Counted from the stretch's first letter, positions 44,543-53,687 are shown. The stretch is DNA of 64,000 bases from Nostoc sp. UHCC 0302 (GCF_038096175.1 NZ_CP151099.1:3876501-3940500), one strand, 5' to 3'. Program-made: numbers and translations. Notes: a model not told the origin generated them from the letters alone.

Positions 44543-46873
44543 ATGGGTAAGTTAGTGGTTTTGAAATTCGGAGAGGGTAGTTTTGAGCAGGGGTTTGCTG
44601 TCACCCTCCAAATAGGCGAAGAATGCGAGCGTCCCTCAACAGAAATCACAGGGAAACTACCTCCATCTCCAGAAATGCCGCTGTTCTATAGTTACTGGCA
44701 GTCTAGCTATCGACTGTTAGGCAACCGTTATCGCCTCCACGCTGACCAAGTTCAGGTGACGAATGTCTCAATGGTTCATGACTGCGAAAACACAGCCCAC
44801 ATATTACGGGCGCGTTTCAACACCTGGCTGCGAGCAGAGGAATTTCGCCCCCTTCGAGAAAAATGGCTAGAAAGATTGTCGCCTTCAGAAGAAGTGAGGG
44901 TGATTCTGCAAACGGAAAATAATCAATTGCAACTATTACCTTGGCATCTGTGGGACTTGCTAGAACGTTATCCCAAGGCTGAAATTGCTCTTGCTTCACC
45001 AACCTACGATCGCGTTCAAAAGATATGCACCCGAAACAACGCAGTAAAAATTTTAGCAATTGTTGGTAATAGTCAGGGAATTGATACCGAGGCTGACAAA
45101 GCTTTACTGCAACAGTGTAGTAACGCGGATATTACTTTTATAGTAGAACCACAGCGCCGGGAATTGACTGACCATCTCTGGGGGGAAAACTGGGATATTC
45201 TTTTCTTCGCTGGACACAGTTCCAGTCAGAGAAATGGAGAAACCGGACGAATCTACCTGAATCAAACTGATAGCCTCACCATTGGCGAGTTAAAATACGC
45301 CCTCAAAAAAGCGATTGAAAATGGTTTACAACTAGCGATTTTCAACTCTTGTGACGGTTTAGGATTAGCGCGAGAACTGGCTGATTTACAAATACCCCAA
45401 ATGATCGTCATGCGCGAACCCGTCCCCGATCAAGTTGCTCAAGAATTCTTAAAGTATTTTCTCCAAAGCTTTGCGGGTGGAGAGTCTTTATACCAAGCAG
45501 TACGACAAGGGCGAGAAAGATTGCAAGGACTTGAGGATCGCTTTCCCTGTGCGACTTGGCTACCAGTGGTTTGCCAAAATCCAGCGCAAGTACCACCCAC
45601 TTGGGAAGAATTAAGGTGTGCAAAGCCAGAAGAAAATATACCATCAACTGTAACTTTGCCTAGTAGATGGGGATTCAAAGTACCTGTATTATCCAGTCTA
45701 GCGATCGCAGCTTTGGTCTGTGGGGTGAGATTTCTGGGAGTGCTGCAAAGTACAGAGATTTCCGCCTTTGATCAGATGATGCGATCGCGCCCAGATGAGG
45801 GCATAGATCCCCGCTTACTAGTAGTGACGATTGACGATGATGACCTAGCAATTCAAAGACAAAATGGCGAAGTTTTAAAAGGAACTTCCATCTCTGAAAA
45901 ATCTCTCAACAAACTACTAGCGAAACTGGAGCCGTATCAACCTCGTGCGATCGGTTTGGATATCTACCGCGATTTTCCAGCAGAAGACAAAAATTTAATC
46001 ACTCGTCTCAAGCAGAGTCAAAGCTTGGTTGGGGTATGTAAGGGAAGCGATACCACAGTAAATATTAAAGGCAATGAGCCACCACCAGAAATTCCAGAAG
46101 AAAATATCGGATTCAGTGACTTTGTTCACGACCCTGATGGGGTTGTACGTCGGCATCTGTTATTTATGAACCAGGAGGCAACATCCTTATGTACTGCTCC
46201 TTATGCCCTGAGTCTACAACTAGCTTCCCACTATCTGCAACCTTTAGGAATTCAACCTAAATTTACCCCACAAGGTAATTTACAGCTTGGCAAGACTGTA
46301 TTTAATAAATTGAAGCCTCGTAGTGGCGGCTATCAAGCCAACATTGATACCAATGGCGGTCAAATCTTACTTAACTACCGTTCCTCAAAGCAGATAGCCG
46401 AACAGGTTAAGCTAACAGAATTTTTATCTAGTCCAGTTAACCGCGACGCCGTTAAAGACCGAGTTGTTTTAATTGGTGTGGTGGCAAAGGGTGATTCTCC
46501 AGATACTTGGTCTACGCCTTATGGAGCTTTCTTAGACCAGCAAATGCCAGGAGTACTGGTACAAGCGCATATGGTTAGCCAGATTCTTAGTGCGGTTCTA
46601 GATGGGCGTCCGTTGCTGCGGGTTTGGTCACTGTGGGTTGAGGTAGTCTGGATTTTAGGCTGGTCTCTCGTCGGGGGAGTGCTGGGTTGGCGACGGCTGT
46701 CATTACCTTGGTTGGTATTAGCAGTGGGTATTACCTCTAGCGTGTTGTATTTAATTTGCTTGAGTCTATTGATTTCGGGTGTTTGGGTGCCTTTTGTTCC
46801 GTCGGTTTTAGCATTGGTAGTGACAGTTGGTTTGATATCAATTTATGATTCAAAATTAAAAATTCAAACCTAA
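44543..46873 (+). CDS. CHAT peptidase domain fused to a CHASE2 membrane sensor
   Basis: From ATG 44543 (a TTG eight codons earlier is less likely) the protein has 776 residues. The N-terminal part (about 1-370) is a CHAT-type domain with the dyad His225 (FAGHSSS) and Cys270 (FNSCDG). A membrane helix near 378-400 is followed by an extracytoplasmic CHASE2 domain (about 405-690; EISAFDQMMRSRPDEG, VVTIDDDDLAIQ, RAIGLDIYRDFP, GFSDFVHDPDGVVRRH) and about three C-terminal helices. CHASE2 is an extracellular sensor usually attached to kinases or cyclases; here its output would be a caspase-like protease facing the cytoplasm. It is followed after 138 bases by a DUF928 gene. Confidence 0.9.
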   Translation: MGKLVVLKFGEGSFEQGFAVTLQIGEECERPSTEITGKLPPSPEMPLFYSYWQSSYRLLGNRYRLHADQVQVTNVSMVHDCENTAHILRARFNTWLRAEEFRPLREKWLERLSPSEEVRVILQTENNQLQLLPWHLWDLLERYPKAEIALASPTYDRVQKICTRNNAVKILAIVGNSQGIDTEADKALLQQCSNADITFIVEPQRRELTDHLWGENWDILFFAGHSSSQRNGETGRIYLNQTDSLTIGELKYALKKAIENGLQLAIFNSCDGLGLARELADLQIPQMIVMREPVPDQVAQEFLKYFLQSFAGGESLYQAVRQGRERLQGLEDRFPCATWLPVVCQNPAQVPPTWEELRCAKPEENIPSTVTLPSRWGFKVPVLSSLAIAALVCGVRFLGVLQSTEISAFDQMMRSRPDEGIDPRLLVVTIDDDDLAIQRQNGEVLKGTSISEKSLNKLLAKLEPYQPRAIGLDIYRDFPAEDKNLITRLKQSQSLVGVCKGSDTTVNIKGNEPPPEIPEENIGFSDFVHDPDGVVRRHLLFMNQEATSLCTAPYALSLQLASHYLQPLGIQPKFTPQGNLQLGKTVFNKLKPRSGGYQANIDTNGGQILLNYRSSKQIAEQVKLTEFLSSPVNRDAVKDRVVLIGVVAKGDSPDTWSTPYGAFLDQQMPGVLVQAHMVSQILSAVLDGRPLLRVWSLWVEVVWILGWSLVGGVLGWRRLSLPWLVLAVGITSSVLYLICLSLLISGVWVPFVPSVLALVVTVGLISIYDSKLKIQT

Positions 46874-47011
46874 CAAGTAGAATACCTAGGACTTCATTAG
46901 CATTTTTTTTAATTCTTTACTTTTAACTTGTTATTTTTATGTGTCTGCGTGGTACTTCAGGGTATTGCTCAATCCAAAAGATTTGCATACTTAACTTAAG
47001 GCAAGGTTTTT

Positions 47012-47842
47012 ATGAACTCAATTTCAAAATCAATAAAACTATTATTACTATTAACTCTTTGCTGCACTAGTTTGCTTGATAACCATACCTTAGTACTAGC
47101 GAACCCAACGCCAGCAAAACCTAGTCACCCACTTAATAATCGCTCTACTGGTAAAGCAGTACTTGCCCAAGCAGTCACCTATAAGAAACCCCAAGTTCCA
47201 CCTGGGCCAGGGCCTGGAGGACGTATTCGAGGAGGAGCTAGGCGGACTCTACAAATGTGTCCTCCACTTGTGCAACCTGACCTGACTGCCCTAGTGTCTT
47301 TTACCGAAGAATCTGGATCGGTGATCAACGTCTGGGGATTGACAACAGCAGAACGCCCAACTTGGTTTTTCTATATTCCATATACTAAGAAAACTGCTTA
47401 TCCAGTTCAATTTGTGCTGAAAGAAAATCAAGATCAAGACTCTAGGACAATTTACAAAAAAGCGATCGCCCTACGCGATCAACCTGGAATCATCAGCGTT
47501 TCTCTCCCCGCTTCTGCTTCTCCATTAGAAGTAAACAAACAATACCGTTGGTTTTTAACCGTCTCCTGTGACAAGGAAAACAATTCACCCCCGATTTTCG
47601 TTGAAGGAGTGATACAACGAGCCAACTTGATTCAGGCAATAGTTCAAGAGCTAGAAAAAGCAGATCCTCTAAAACGGGTAAGTATTTATGCTCAAGAAGG
47701 AATATGGTACGAAGCACTGACAACACTAGCAGAACTGCGTCGCCAAAATCCCCAAGATGCTACTTTTCAAGCACAGTGGCGGAATTTGCTTACCAGCATC
47801 GGCTTAGGTGATATAGCAGCAGAACCGATTCTTCCAGAATAA
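47012..47842 (+). CDS. DUF928 secreted protein (copy 1)
   Basis: The 276-residue protein has a signal peptide (hydrophobic about 9-30, ending near VLANP) and a mature DUF928 domain: the Pro/Gly-rich VPPGPGPGGRIRGGARR entry, then CPPLVQPDLTALVSF, a beta-rich middle with TWFFYIPYTKKTAYPVQFVL and RWFLTVSCD, and a C-terminal helical part IYAQEGIWYEALTTLAELR. DUF928 proteins are almost restricted to cyanobacteria and have no known function. It ends the CHAT/DUF1822/CHASE2 group. A second copy lies at 62756-63613 after another CHASE2 gene. Confidence 0.85.
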   Translation: MNSISKSIKLLLLLTLCCTSLLDNHTLVLANPTPAKPSHPLNNRSTGKAVLAQAVTYKKPQVPPGPGPGGRIRGGARRTLQMCPPLVQPDLTALVSFTEESGSVINVWGLTTAERPTWFFYIPYTKKTAYPVQFVLKENQDQDSRTIYKKAIALRDQPGIISVSLPASASPLEVNKQYRWFLTVSCDKENNSPPIFVEGVIQRANLIQAIVQELEKADPLKRVSIYAQEGIWYEALTTLAELRRQNPQDATFQAQWRNLLTSIGLGDIAAEPILPE

Positions 47843-47945
47843 ACGTTGGGTCAAGGGTCAAGAGTCAAGAATTAGTATTTGTCTCCCCTGCCCCCGGTTA
47901 CTGAGCTTGTCGAAGTGTCGAAGTATGCCCCTCTGCCCCCCTGTT

Positions 47946-48057
47946 ATACCATTTCACTTTAAGAATGATACAAATACTTTGGTAGGGACACGGGCAATGC
48001 CGTGTCCCTACGAGAAATTTAAAATTTATATGTATCAAGATTTTCGTGAATTGGTAT
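47946..48057. mobile_element. MITE-like element with ATACCA termini and central palindrome
   Basis: The ends ATACCATTTCAC and GTGAATTGGTAT are imperfect inverted repeats, continuing inward with AATGATACA against TGTATCAAGAT. In the middle TAGGGACACGG pairs with CCGTGTCCCTA. It has no coding potential and lies between convergent genes, touching the end of the acetyltransferase gene. Confidence 0.65.
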
Positions 48058-48060
48058 TAC

Positions 48061-48624
48061 CTATTTCCTAAGCCTAGAGTACTGGGGACGGCAGGGGGTT
48101 CCTAAGCAAACTTGCCCAGAGGGCATATTAGTAAAAACACTACTACGAGCGCCAATCACTGTATTAACCCCGATTTGTACTCCTGGCCCCACGAAACAAT
48201 CTGCCGCTACCCATGCACCATTCCCAATGGTGATCCTTGCTGTTTTCAAACCAAAGGCAGGGTCTTGAATATCGTGACTACCAGTACACAGATAACTTTT
48301 TTGGGAAATTACGCAGTGTTCACCAATATGAATCTCATCTAGGCTGTAGAAAACTACATCATCTCCAATCCAACTGTAATCACCAATGGTAACTTTCCAA
48401 GGGTAGGTAAAGCGGGCTGTAGGTCGAACTAATACGCCTTTGCCAATACGAGCGCCAAATAGGCGTAGTAAGGCACAACGCAAAATATTTAGTGGTTGAG
48501 GAGTCAGGGGAAAAGCGATCGCTTGTACAAACCACCATAACAAAACATACCAACCTGAACGTCCTCGTTCAAACCAGGATTGGTCATATTTCCGTAAATC
48601 TACAAAAGGTTCTTCATTTGTCAT
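48061..48624 (-). CDS. WcaF-like hexapeptide-repeat acetyltransferase
   Basis: The 187-residue product reads as a left-handed beta-helix acyltransferase of the colanic-acid WcaF/CysE-like type: conserved start RSGWYVLLWWFVQAIAF, GARIGKGVLVRPTARFTYPWKVTIGDYSWIGD, a catalytic His in TGSHDIQDP, and hexapeptide turns IGNGAWVAADCFVGPGVQIG. It probably acetylates a sugar of an exopolysaccharide or envelope polymer. Two glycosyltransferase genes follow upstream on the same strand with gaps of 3 and 20 bases, so the three form an operon. Confidence 0.9.
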   Translation of the reverse strand: MTNEEPFVDLRKYDQSWFERGRSGWYVLLWWFVQAIAFPLTPQPLNILRCALLRLFGARIGKGVLVRPTARFTYPWKVTIGDYSWIGDDVVFYSLDEIHIGEHCVISQKSYLCTGSHDIQDPAFGLKTARITIGNGAWVAADCFVGPGVQIGVNTVIGARSSVFTNMPSGQVCLGTPCRPQYSRLRK

Positions 48625-48627
48625 TTG

Positions 48628-49581
48628 TCAAGGGTCAATAGTCAATAGTTGCTCCCCCTCTCCCCTTCTCCCTCTACCCCCCTCTTCTTTAAGGGTATTG
48701 GCAGTATTTAAGTGACCACCCCAGTTGCGTAATTCGTAAAGTTTGACCCCAATTTGATATTCATATTGACTTAGCAAACGTGCATATATATATCCAGCTT
48801 TGCCATCTAAAAAACCGCGCTGAATAATATAGAACAAAATAAATCGCACAAATGGTTTAAATGGCAAATGTACCCAGACTTTTTTCAAAAAACGCTTGCG
48901 CTGTACTGCATCACCAAATAAATTCGCGCCAATAGTCCCGCTGTCGTCTTTACCTGTAAGCAGATTGAAATAAACACGAGCTTCCCAATTGGAATATCGG
49001 TTATGCCGTTCTAACCAGTGATAAAGATCGCGGAAGTCCTCGTGGAGCATATCGTTTTTTAGATACCCGACTTTCCCTTGTAAAATCACGTGTTCGTGAA
49101 CTTCATTATCACCAGTGTTAGGGATATCTTCGGTATTAAGGTTTTCGTAGCGACCTTGTTGATGCTTAAATAATCGTAGATTCCAATCAGGATATTTTCC
49201 TCCATGACGAATCCATTTACCTAAGAAAAATACCCGACGATTCAGATAGTATCCTGCATATTCATCATTCTGAATTACTTGCTCAATTTCTTCCCACAAT
49301 TCGGGGGTGATGCGTTCATCACAATCTACAATTAGTACCCATTCGTTACGGAAAGGTAGATTATCTAAAGACCAATTTTTCTTTTTGGGCCAGTGTCCAT
49401 TAAAGTTAAATTGTACGACATTTGCACCGTAACTTTTAGCAATTTCAATGCTATTGTCGGTACTTTGAGAATCCACCACAAAAACCTCATCTGCATTTAT
49501 AAGGCTAGTGAGACAGGCGGGTAAATTGGCTTCTTCGTTTTTTGCCGGAATCAATACGGAAACTGGTATTTTAGATGGCAT
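48628..49581 (-). CDS. family 2 glycosyltransferase (a)
   Basis: The 317-residue enzyme has the GT2 nucleotide-sugar domain: VSVLIPAKNEEANLPACL, the VFVVDSQSTDNSIEIA acidic motif and LIVDCDERITPELW with the DxD-like Asp pair, then a C-terminal part with KWIRHGGKYPDWNLRLF typical of LPS-type (WaaE/KdtX-like) glycosyltransferases. The last 15 residues (EEGGRGRRGEGEQL) come from a purine-rich repeat and are likely not part of the fold. It overlaps an operon with the acetyltransferase (3 bases apart). Confidence 0.9.
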   Translation of the reverse strand: MPSKIPVSVLIPAKNEEANLPACLTSLINADEVFVVDSQSTDNSIEIAKSYGANVVQFNFNGHWPKKKNWSLDNLPFRNEWVLIVDCDERITPELWEEIEQVIQNDEYAGYYLNRRVFFLGKWIRHGGKYPDWNLRLFKHQQGRYENLNTEDIPNTGDNEVHEHVILQGKVGYLKNDMLHEDFRDLYHWLERHNRYSNWEARVYFNLLTGKDDSGTIGANLFGDAVQRKRFLKKVWVHLPFKPFVRFILFYIIQRGFLDGKAGYIYARLLSQYEYQIGVKLYELRNWGGHLNTANTLKEEGGRGRRGEGEQLLTIDP

Positions 49582-49601
49582 ATAAGTGAAGTTGTGATTT
49601 A

Positions 49602-50534
49602 TTATTTCTTATTTGAAGTAAATAGAAGACCTTGAATAGCAGCATTTAAGTAACCAATTTGTCCATAAGCATAGACTAGTTTGTCAAACCGTTCCGCTGG
49701 ATCGTGAAAGTATTGCAATGACTTATACAAGCCACGCAAAAACCGTTCACTGCCCCGTTGTAATTGAGCGATGCCGGCTTTACCTGCTAGTTGTTCGCGA
49801 TAGCATTCACTAATTCCTTGCCACCAGCCACGGTTCAAAAACCAAGAACGTTCTAGACGTTCTGGGGCAACATTGTGAGCAACAGTAGCTTCGGGAAGAT
49901 AAACGACTTGCCAACCGCGCTGTAGGGCAAATTCAGTCATTTGTAGTTCTTCATTAGATAACAGGTTTTTCCCCACTCGCCCAAGCTGAGGATCAAAACC
50001 GCCAATCTCTGCAAGAAAACTGCGGCGTATAGAATAATTCAACCCTCTGGGAGTTAACCCAGGTTGCTGAATGTAGATGATGCTGTCGCCTAAGTCGTAT
50101 GCTCCCAGATTTGCAGCTAATCCAGGTGATAGCCATCGTGGTTGTTGGACTCCTTGGGGCCATAAAAGAGTAACTTTGCCACCTGCGATCGCTAGTTGAG
50201 AATTATCTTGGTAGGCAGAATATAAAATTTGTAGCCAGTGGGGACTGGCTACAGCATCGTCATCTAAATAAGCAAGAATATCAGCATTAGCAAATCTCGC
50301 CCCAGTGTTGCGGGCAACAGATAAACCAATGGTGGGTTCAAAGACATACTTCAGGCGCGGATCTGGGGATCTTTGTTCTACAACTTCACGGGTGCGATCG
50401 CTAGACCCATTGTCTACCACCACAACCTCAAAGTCAGCAGCAAAATCTTGCGCCAAAAGGCTATCAATCGCCGCGCCTAAATAGGTATCTCGATTGTGAG
50501 TGCAGATAATGGCAGAGATTTTGGTGTCTGGCAT
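49602..50534 (-). CDS. family 2 glycosyltransferase (b)
   Basis: This 310-residue GT2 enzyme starts ISAIICTHNRDTYLGAAIDSLLAQ and has VVVVDNGSSDRTREVV, GLSVARNTGARFANADILAYLDDDAVASPHWL (DDD metal site) and the acceptor-side RGWQVVYLPEATVAHNV with a conserved His. It resembles rhamnosyl- or hyaluronan-type glycosyltransferases without long membrane helices, so it acts at the inner face of the cytoplasmic membrane. As first gene of the three-gene unit it is followed after 20 bases by the second glycosyltransferase. Confidence 0.92.
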   Translation of the reverse strand: MPDTKISAIICTHNRDTYLGAAIDSLLAQDFAADFEVVVVDNGSSDRTREVVEQRSPDPRLKYVFEPTIGLSVARNTGARFANADILAYLDDDAVASPHWLQILYSAYQDNSQLAIAGGKVTLLWPQGVQQPRWLSPGLAANLGAYDLGDSIIYIQQPGLTPRGLNYSIRRSFLAEIGGFDPQLGRVGKNLLSNEELQMTEFALQRGWQVVYLPEATVAHNVAPERLERSWFLNRGWWQGISECYREQLAGKAGIAQLQRGSERFLRGLYKSLQYFHDPAERFDKLVYAYGQIGYLNAAIQGLLFTSNKK

Positions 50535-50727
50535 AGGATTGATTGTGGATTTTGTGAATAGTCTGTAGTCAGTTGCTAGTTACTCAGTTGTCAATTATCA
50601 GTTATTTTTCTACTGACTACTGAGCCATTAGCTAATGACAACATTCCACGAACGCCTGCTGAGAGTTAATCTATACCAAAAATTACAACTCACCAACCGA
50701 GTTTCTTCGGAAATAATCTTTAAAACT

Positions 50728-51546
50728 TCACGCTTGTTGGATATGGCTGTGTAAAACTACAAGTGTTTGGGCCAGTTGACTCAGACGAGTTTCCAAATGT
50801 TGCTTGCGCCCTAATAATTGACGTAACTTTTGGTAACGAGCGATCGCCATGCTGACGGTAGCAACTTGCTCCTGTGGACACGGACGCGACCAGACTTTAC
50901 CAGAATTATCCACGCCACAGAGGCGGTAGCCAGAATTTTGTGATTGATAGGATACTTTCCCACCAGTTGCGCAAATTTCTTCTACGTAGTCCATGAGACG
51001 CTCAACTTCTGCATGGCGTAATGTGGCGGTTCCTCCATGTTCTGTTTCTTGGGGAGTAGATTCTAACCAGCCATTAACAATTGGGCCTTCTAAGTAAATA
51101 TCCTGAATTTGCTGCAATATTTGTTGTAGTTCTGTTTGCCAATCAGCGACGCTTGCCTGAATCTCTTGCAATAGATTCATCGCCAATCCCGGATTAGCTC
51201 CATGACGATGGCTATTTAAGCTCGGAGTTTTTAATTTAGGTAAACTCGGTGTTTTACCATCGCTCTCTTCTGCTTGAAAGGTCTGTACAGACTCATGTTG
51301 AGGAAATAAGTTTTGTTCGGGAGGAGAGTTAGTTTCGGTTTCTCCGTTAAAATCAAATTGTCCTTGTGGCTCTAGCTCCTGCTCATCAGATGCTGTCTGA
51401 GGATTGCTTGTAAATTCGTTAGCTCCGACGCTAATCCTAAAAGAGAAAGACCGCTTTGTCGAATCATCTGTTTGAGCGGCGGAGGCAGTGCCGCGAGTTC
51501 CTAAATCATGTAGAGTTGCCTCAATGCGTTTTAAACCTGCTTTCAT
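50728..51546 (-). CDS. conserved protein of unknown function with helical C-terminal part
   Basis: The 272-residue product has a short basic start (MKAGLKRIEATLHDLG), a long polar, low-complexity stretch (about 20-120) and a folded C-terminal half (about 125-272) with amphipathic helices MNLLQEIQASVADWQTELQQ and YQKLRQLLGRKQHLETRL around a compact segment KVSYQSQNSGYRLCGVDNSGKVWSRPCP. There are no membrane segments. I cannot assign a family. It is divergent from cobU with about 215 bases between. Confidence 0.65.
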   Translation of the reverse strand: MKAGLKRIEATLHDLGTRGTASAAQTDDSTKRSFSFRISVGANEFTSNPQTASDEQELEPQGQFDFNGETETNSPPEQNLFPQHESVQTFQAEESDGKTPSLPKLKTPSLNSHRHGANPGLAMNLLQEIQASVADWQTELQQILQQIQDIYLEGPIVNGWLESTPQETEHGGTATLRHAEVERLMDYVEEICATGGKVSYQSQNSGYRLCGVDNSGKVWSRPCPQEQVATVSMAIARYQKLRQLLGRKQHLETRLSQLAQTLVVLHSHIQQA

Positions 51547-51762
51547 AGAGATATCCTGATGTTTGCTGTCCCCAAAGATGTTAAATAATTAAGAATGGGG
51601 TTGTTGGGATTTTCGGCTTTTGCCAGCTGTTGCATCAATGATGCTGGTGCTAATTTTATCTCTTAAAAGTTATTTGAAACCAAAAATTTCACCTCTAAAG
51701 TGAAAAACTTTGGTGATAAATTGCAACCTTAGCTATATTGTGAAAATTCTCAGGAAATAACT

Positions 51763-52311
51763 TTGAGTAAAGTCATCTTAGTCACCGGGCCAGCGCGTTC
51801 TGGTAAAAGCGAATGGGCAGAAACTCTAGCAATGCAGTCGGGGAAAGGAGTTGTTTATATAGCAACAGCTAATGACAACCCAGATGACAAAGAATGGCAC
51901 AAACGCATTCAAGAACACCAAAAACGTCGTCCCCATGACTGGATAACGCTCTCTGTACCGATGGAACTGTCTGCTACTCTTGCTGATGCCAAGCCCAATA
52001 CCTGCCTTTTGGTTGACTCTTTAGGAACTTGGGTAGCTAATCTTTTGGAACAGGATGACCGGATGTGGGAAAATGCTCTTACAGAGTTGTTGGAAACAGC
52101 GCAGCTAGTTGCTGCTGATATGATATTTGTGGCGGAGGAAACGGGTTGGGGTGTAGTGCCAGCATACCCTCTGGGGCGGACATTCCGCGATCGCTTAGGT
52201 TCTCTTGTGCGTCAATTAGGTTCAATCAGTGAAGCTGTCTATTTAGTCACTGGTGGTCATGTTCTAAATCTCAGCGTTCTTGGTTCACCGTTACCAGTAC
52301 CAAAATCTTAA
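51763..52311 (+). CDS. cobU: adenosylcobinamide kinase / adenosylcobinamide-phosphate guanylyltransferase
   Basis: The 182-residue protein is a standard CobU/CobP, phosphorylating adenosylcobinamide and adding GMP in the nucleotide-loop assembly of vitamin B12. Visible motifs are the P-loop GPARSGKS (9-16), YIATANDNPDDKEW with the RIQEHQKRRPHDW histidine region that carries the guanylylated His, LLVDSLGTWVANLL and the terminal NEVGWG-equivalent EETGWGVVP. The start is TTG 51763 with AGGAAAT upstream; no ATG is in a suitable place. No cobalamin riboswitch was recognised upstream. It probably pairs with the next gene. Confidence 0.94.
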   Translation: MSKVILVTGPARSGKSEWAETLAMQSGKGVVYIATANDNPDDKEWHKRIQEHQKRRPHDWITLSVPMELSATLADAKPNTCLLVDSLGTWVANLLEQDDRMWENALTELLETAQLVAADMIFVAEETGWGVVPAYPLGRTFRDRLGSLVRQLGSISEAVYLVTGGHVLNLSVLGSPLPVPKS

Positions 52312-52367
52312 GTGAAAATTAACATTTAAAATTCAAAATATCCTAACTAAAATCTAAAATTAAGAGT

Positions 52368-52799
52368 ATGGCAACTAAAGAAGAAGTTAAAAGATATCTT
52401 GCCTACTGGTTTCAGTTAGGGAAGAAGATTGTAATAGGCAATGGTCAGGAAAGCTTTTTACCTCAACCAGTGCTAGATGGCGATCGCTATAGTAAAGAAT
52501 TTGAAGAGTGCTGGCAAAAAATTCTCTCACCAGAATCAGGTGAGTGTTACCTAGAAGGTACGCAAGAAAGCATTGCTGAGTTGCTGACACCTGCATGGGA
52601 TATGCTGCCTTGCAGCCGTTGTAGTATGCCAGTAGTTGCACGTAATGTCGGTATGCCAGCAGAGTTGTGTCCTTGTAATGATTTACTTAACTGGCCTAAT
52701 ACCGAACTGCCAGCACCACGTAGCCCAATTAACAGCCAAGAGCAATTGATGGCAATTCGCCAACAGCTTGTGAAGAATCTTCCCTCAACAAATAGCTGA
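52368..52799 (+). CDS. small cysteine-containing protein of unknown function
   Basis: The 143-residue protein has an N-terminal helical part EEVKRYLAYWFQLGKKIVI and a C-terminal region with CSRC and CPC about 20 residues apart (LPCSRCSMPVVA, LCPCNDLLNW), which could bind zinc or an iron-sulfur cluster. No family is recognised with confidence. It lies 56 bases after cobU on the same strand, so the two may be co-transcribed. Confidence 0.7.
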   Translation: MATKEEVKRYLAYWFQLGKKIVIGNGQESFLPQPVLDGDRYSKEFEECWQKILSPESGECYLEGTQESIAELLTPAWDMLPCSRCSMPVVARNVGMPAELCPCNDLLNWPNTELPAPRSPINSQEQLMAIRQQLVKNLPSTNS

Positions 52800-53486
52800 A
52801 AATCAGTGTACAGAAAGTATTATCACACCTTCTGACTCCATGTTGTAGCCAAATCTTTTAAGATAAGCGATCGTCAATTAGATTTTCCGCAACAAGCTCC
52901 GTCTTGCACAACATAATATGGAGTAATGTAAAAACCCGTTGGGTGGTTTTCCCGATTTTAAGGGAGTAGGTGAAACCCTTAGACTATACTGGCTTTTCTT
53001 GAATTCTGAATTTTGCTGTATCTGCGTTGCGTTAAGGTACAAAGCCCAACGCTCAAGACGCTTTTAGATGTTGGGTAACGCTTGGCTCTAACGCCACTTC
53101 ACTCAAGTCAAGGATTGCCTCACTAATTACGTATCTGTTGCTTTTAGTTGATATTAGTAATTGTTGGAACAATCGCCATCTTATTTATTTTTACTTTAAC
53201 CCTTAATAATTAGTAATTCAGTTAACTTGCATAAATAGCACTTATCAGGTTATAAAATGCATATACAGCTGGATAATATCTGATTGCTGTATGTATTTTT
53301 AGGAAATAGTACTGTCATAATTGTGCAATTGAGCTTTCTAAATCTGGTAATTAAGTTTGCATAAAGTGTAAATGACTTACTTAAGTGGTTCCACTTATTG
53401 TATTAATTAAGCGAAGAGTTGAGCAGCCAAAACAAGGCAATCAACTAGTAGCTAAGTAAATCAATCTTAAGTAAGGACTAAAAACC
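52800..53486. other. long upstream region of the leader-peptide cluster
   Basis: No gene is visible in about 690 bases. There is a hairpin AAAACCcgttgggtGGTTTT near 52931-52950, and a CCCAAC/GTTGGG pair near 53045-53075. The sequence from 53150 on is very AT-rich and should hold the promoter of the first precursor peptide gene; AAGTAAGGAC precedes its ATG. Confidence 0.5.
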
Positions 53487-53687
53487 ATGCAAGCTAACAA
53501 TACTCTTTTCACCGAAATCACAGCTGAAGAATCTGCTACCGTAAGCGGTGGTGATTATGGCACATTGGTTAACTTTAACCTGAACAAATACTTGTTCGTT
53601 TTAGGCGCTGGTGTTGTATTTGGTAACCCTGGATTGACCCCTGCTGAAATCCAATTCGGTTTTGAAAACGCTATTTCCTTAGGTTAA
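53487..53687 (+). CDS. double-glycine leader peptide precursor 1 (bacteriocin-like)
   Basis: The 66-residue product has a leader with the pattern LFTEITAEESATVSGG, ending in Gly21-Gly22, and a core of 44 residues that begins DYGTLVNFNLNKYLF. The core is hydrophobic and Gly-rich in the middle (VLGAGVVFGNPGLTP) and is almost repeated in the third precursor gene. Such leaders are cut after GG by C39 peptidase-ABC exporters, and one is encoded 900 bases downstream. There are no cysteines, so lantibiotic or disulfide modification is unlikely. The role (bacteriocin, pheromone or other signal) is unknown. Confidence 0.85.
   Translation: MQANNTLFTEITAEESATVSGGDYGTLVNFNLNKYLFVLGAGVVFGNPGLTPAEIQFGFENAISLG

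Noticed and set aside
48061-50534. Glycosyltransferase operon as part of the heterocyst polysaccharide island
   Set aside because: Gene types fit any exopolysaccharide; nothing in the sequence ties these three genes to heterocyst envelope synthesis.
51547-51762. Cobalamin riboswitch before cobU
   Set aside because: The 215-base region has no B12-box-like element and a simple AGGAAAT ribosome binding site before a TTG start.
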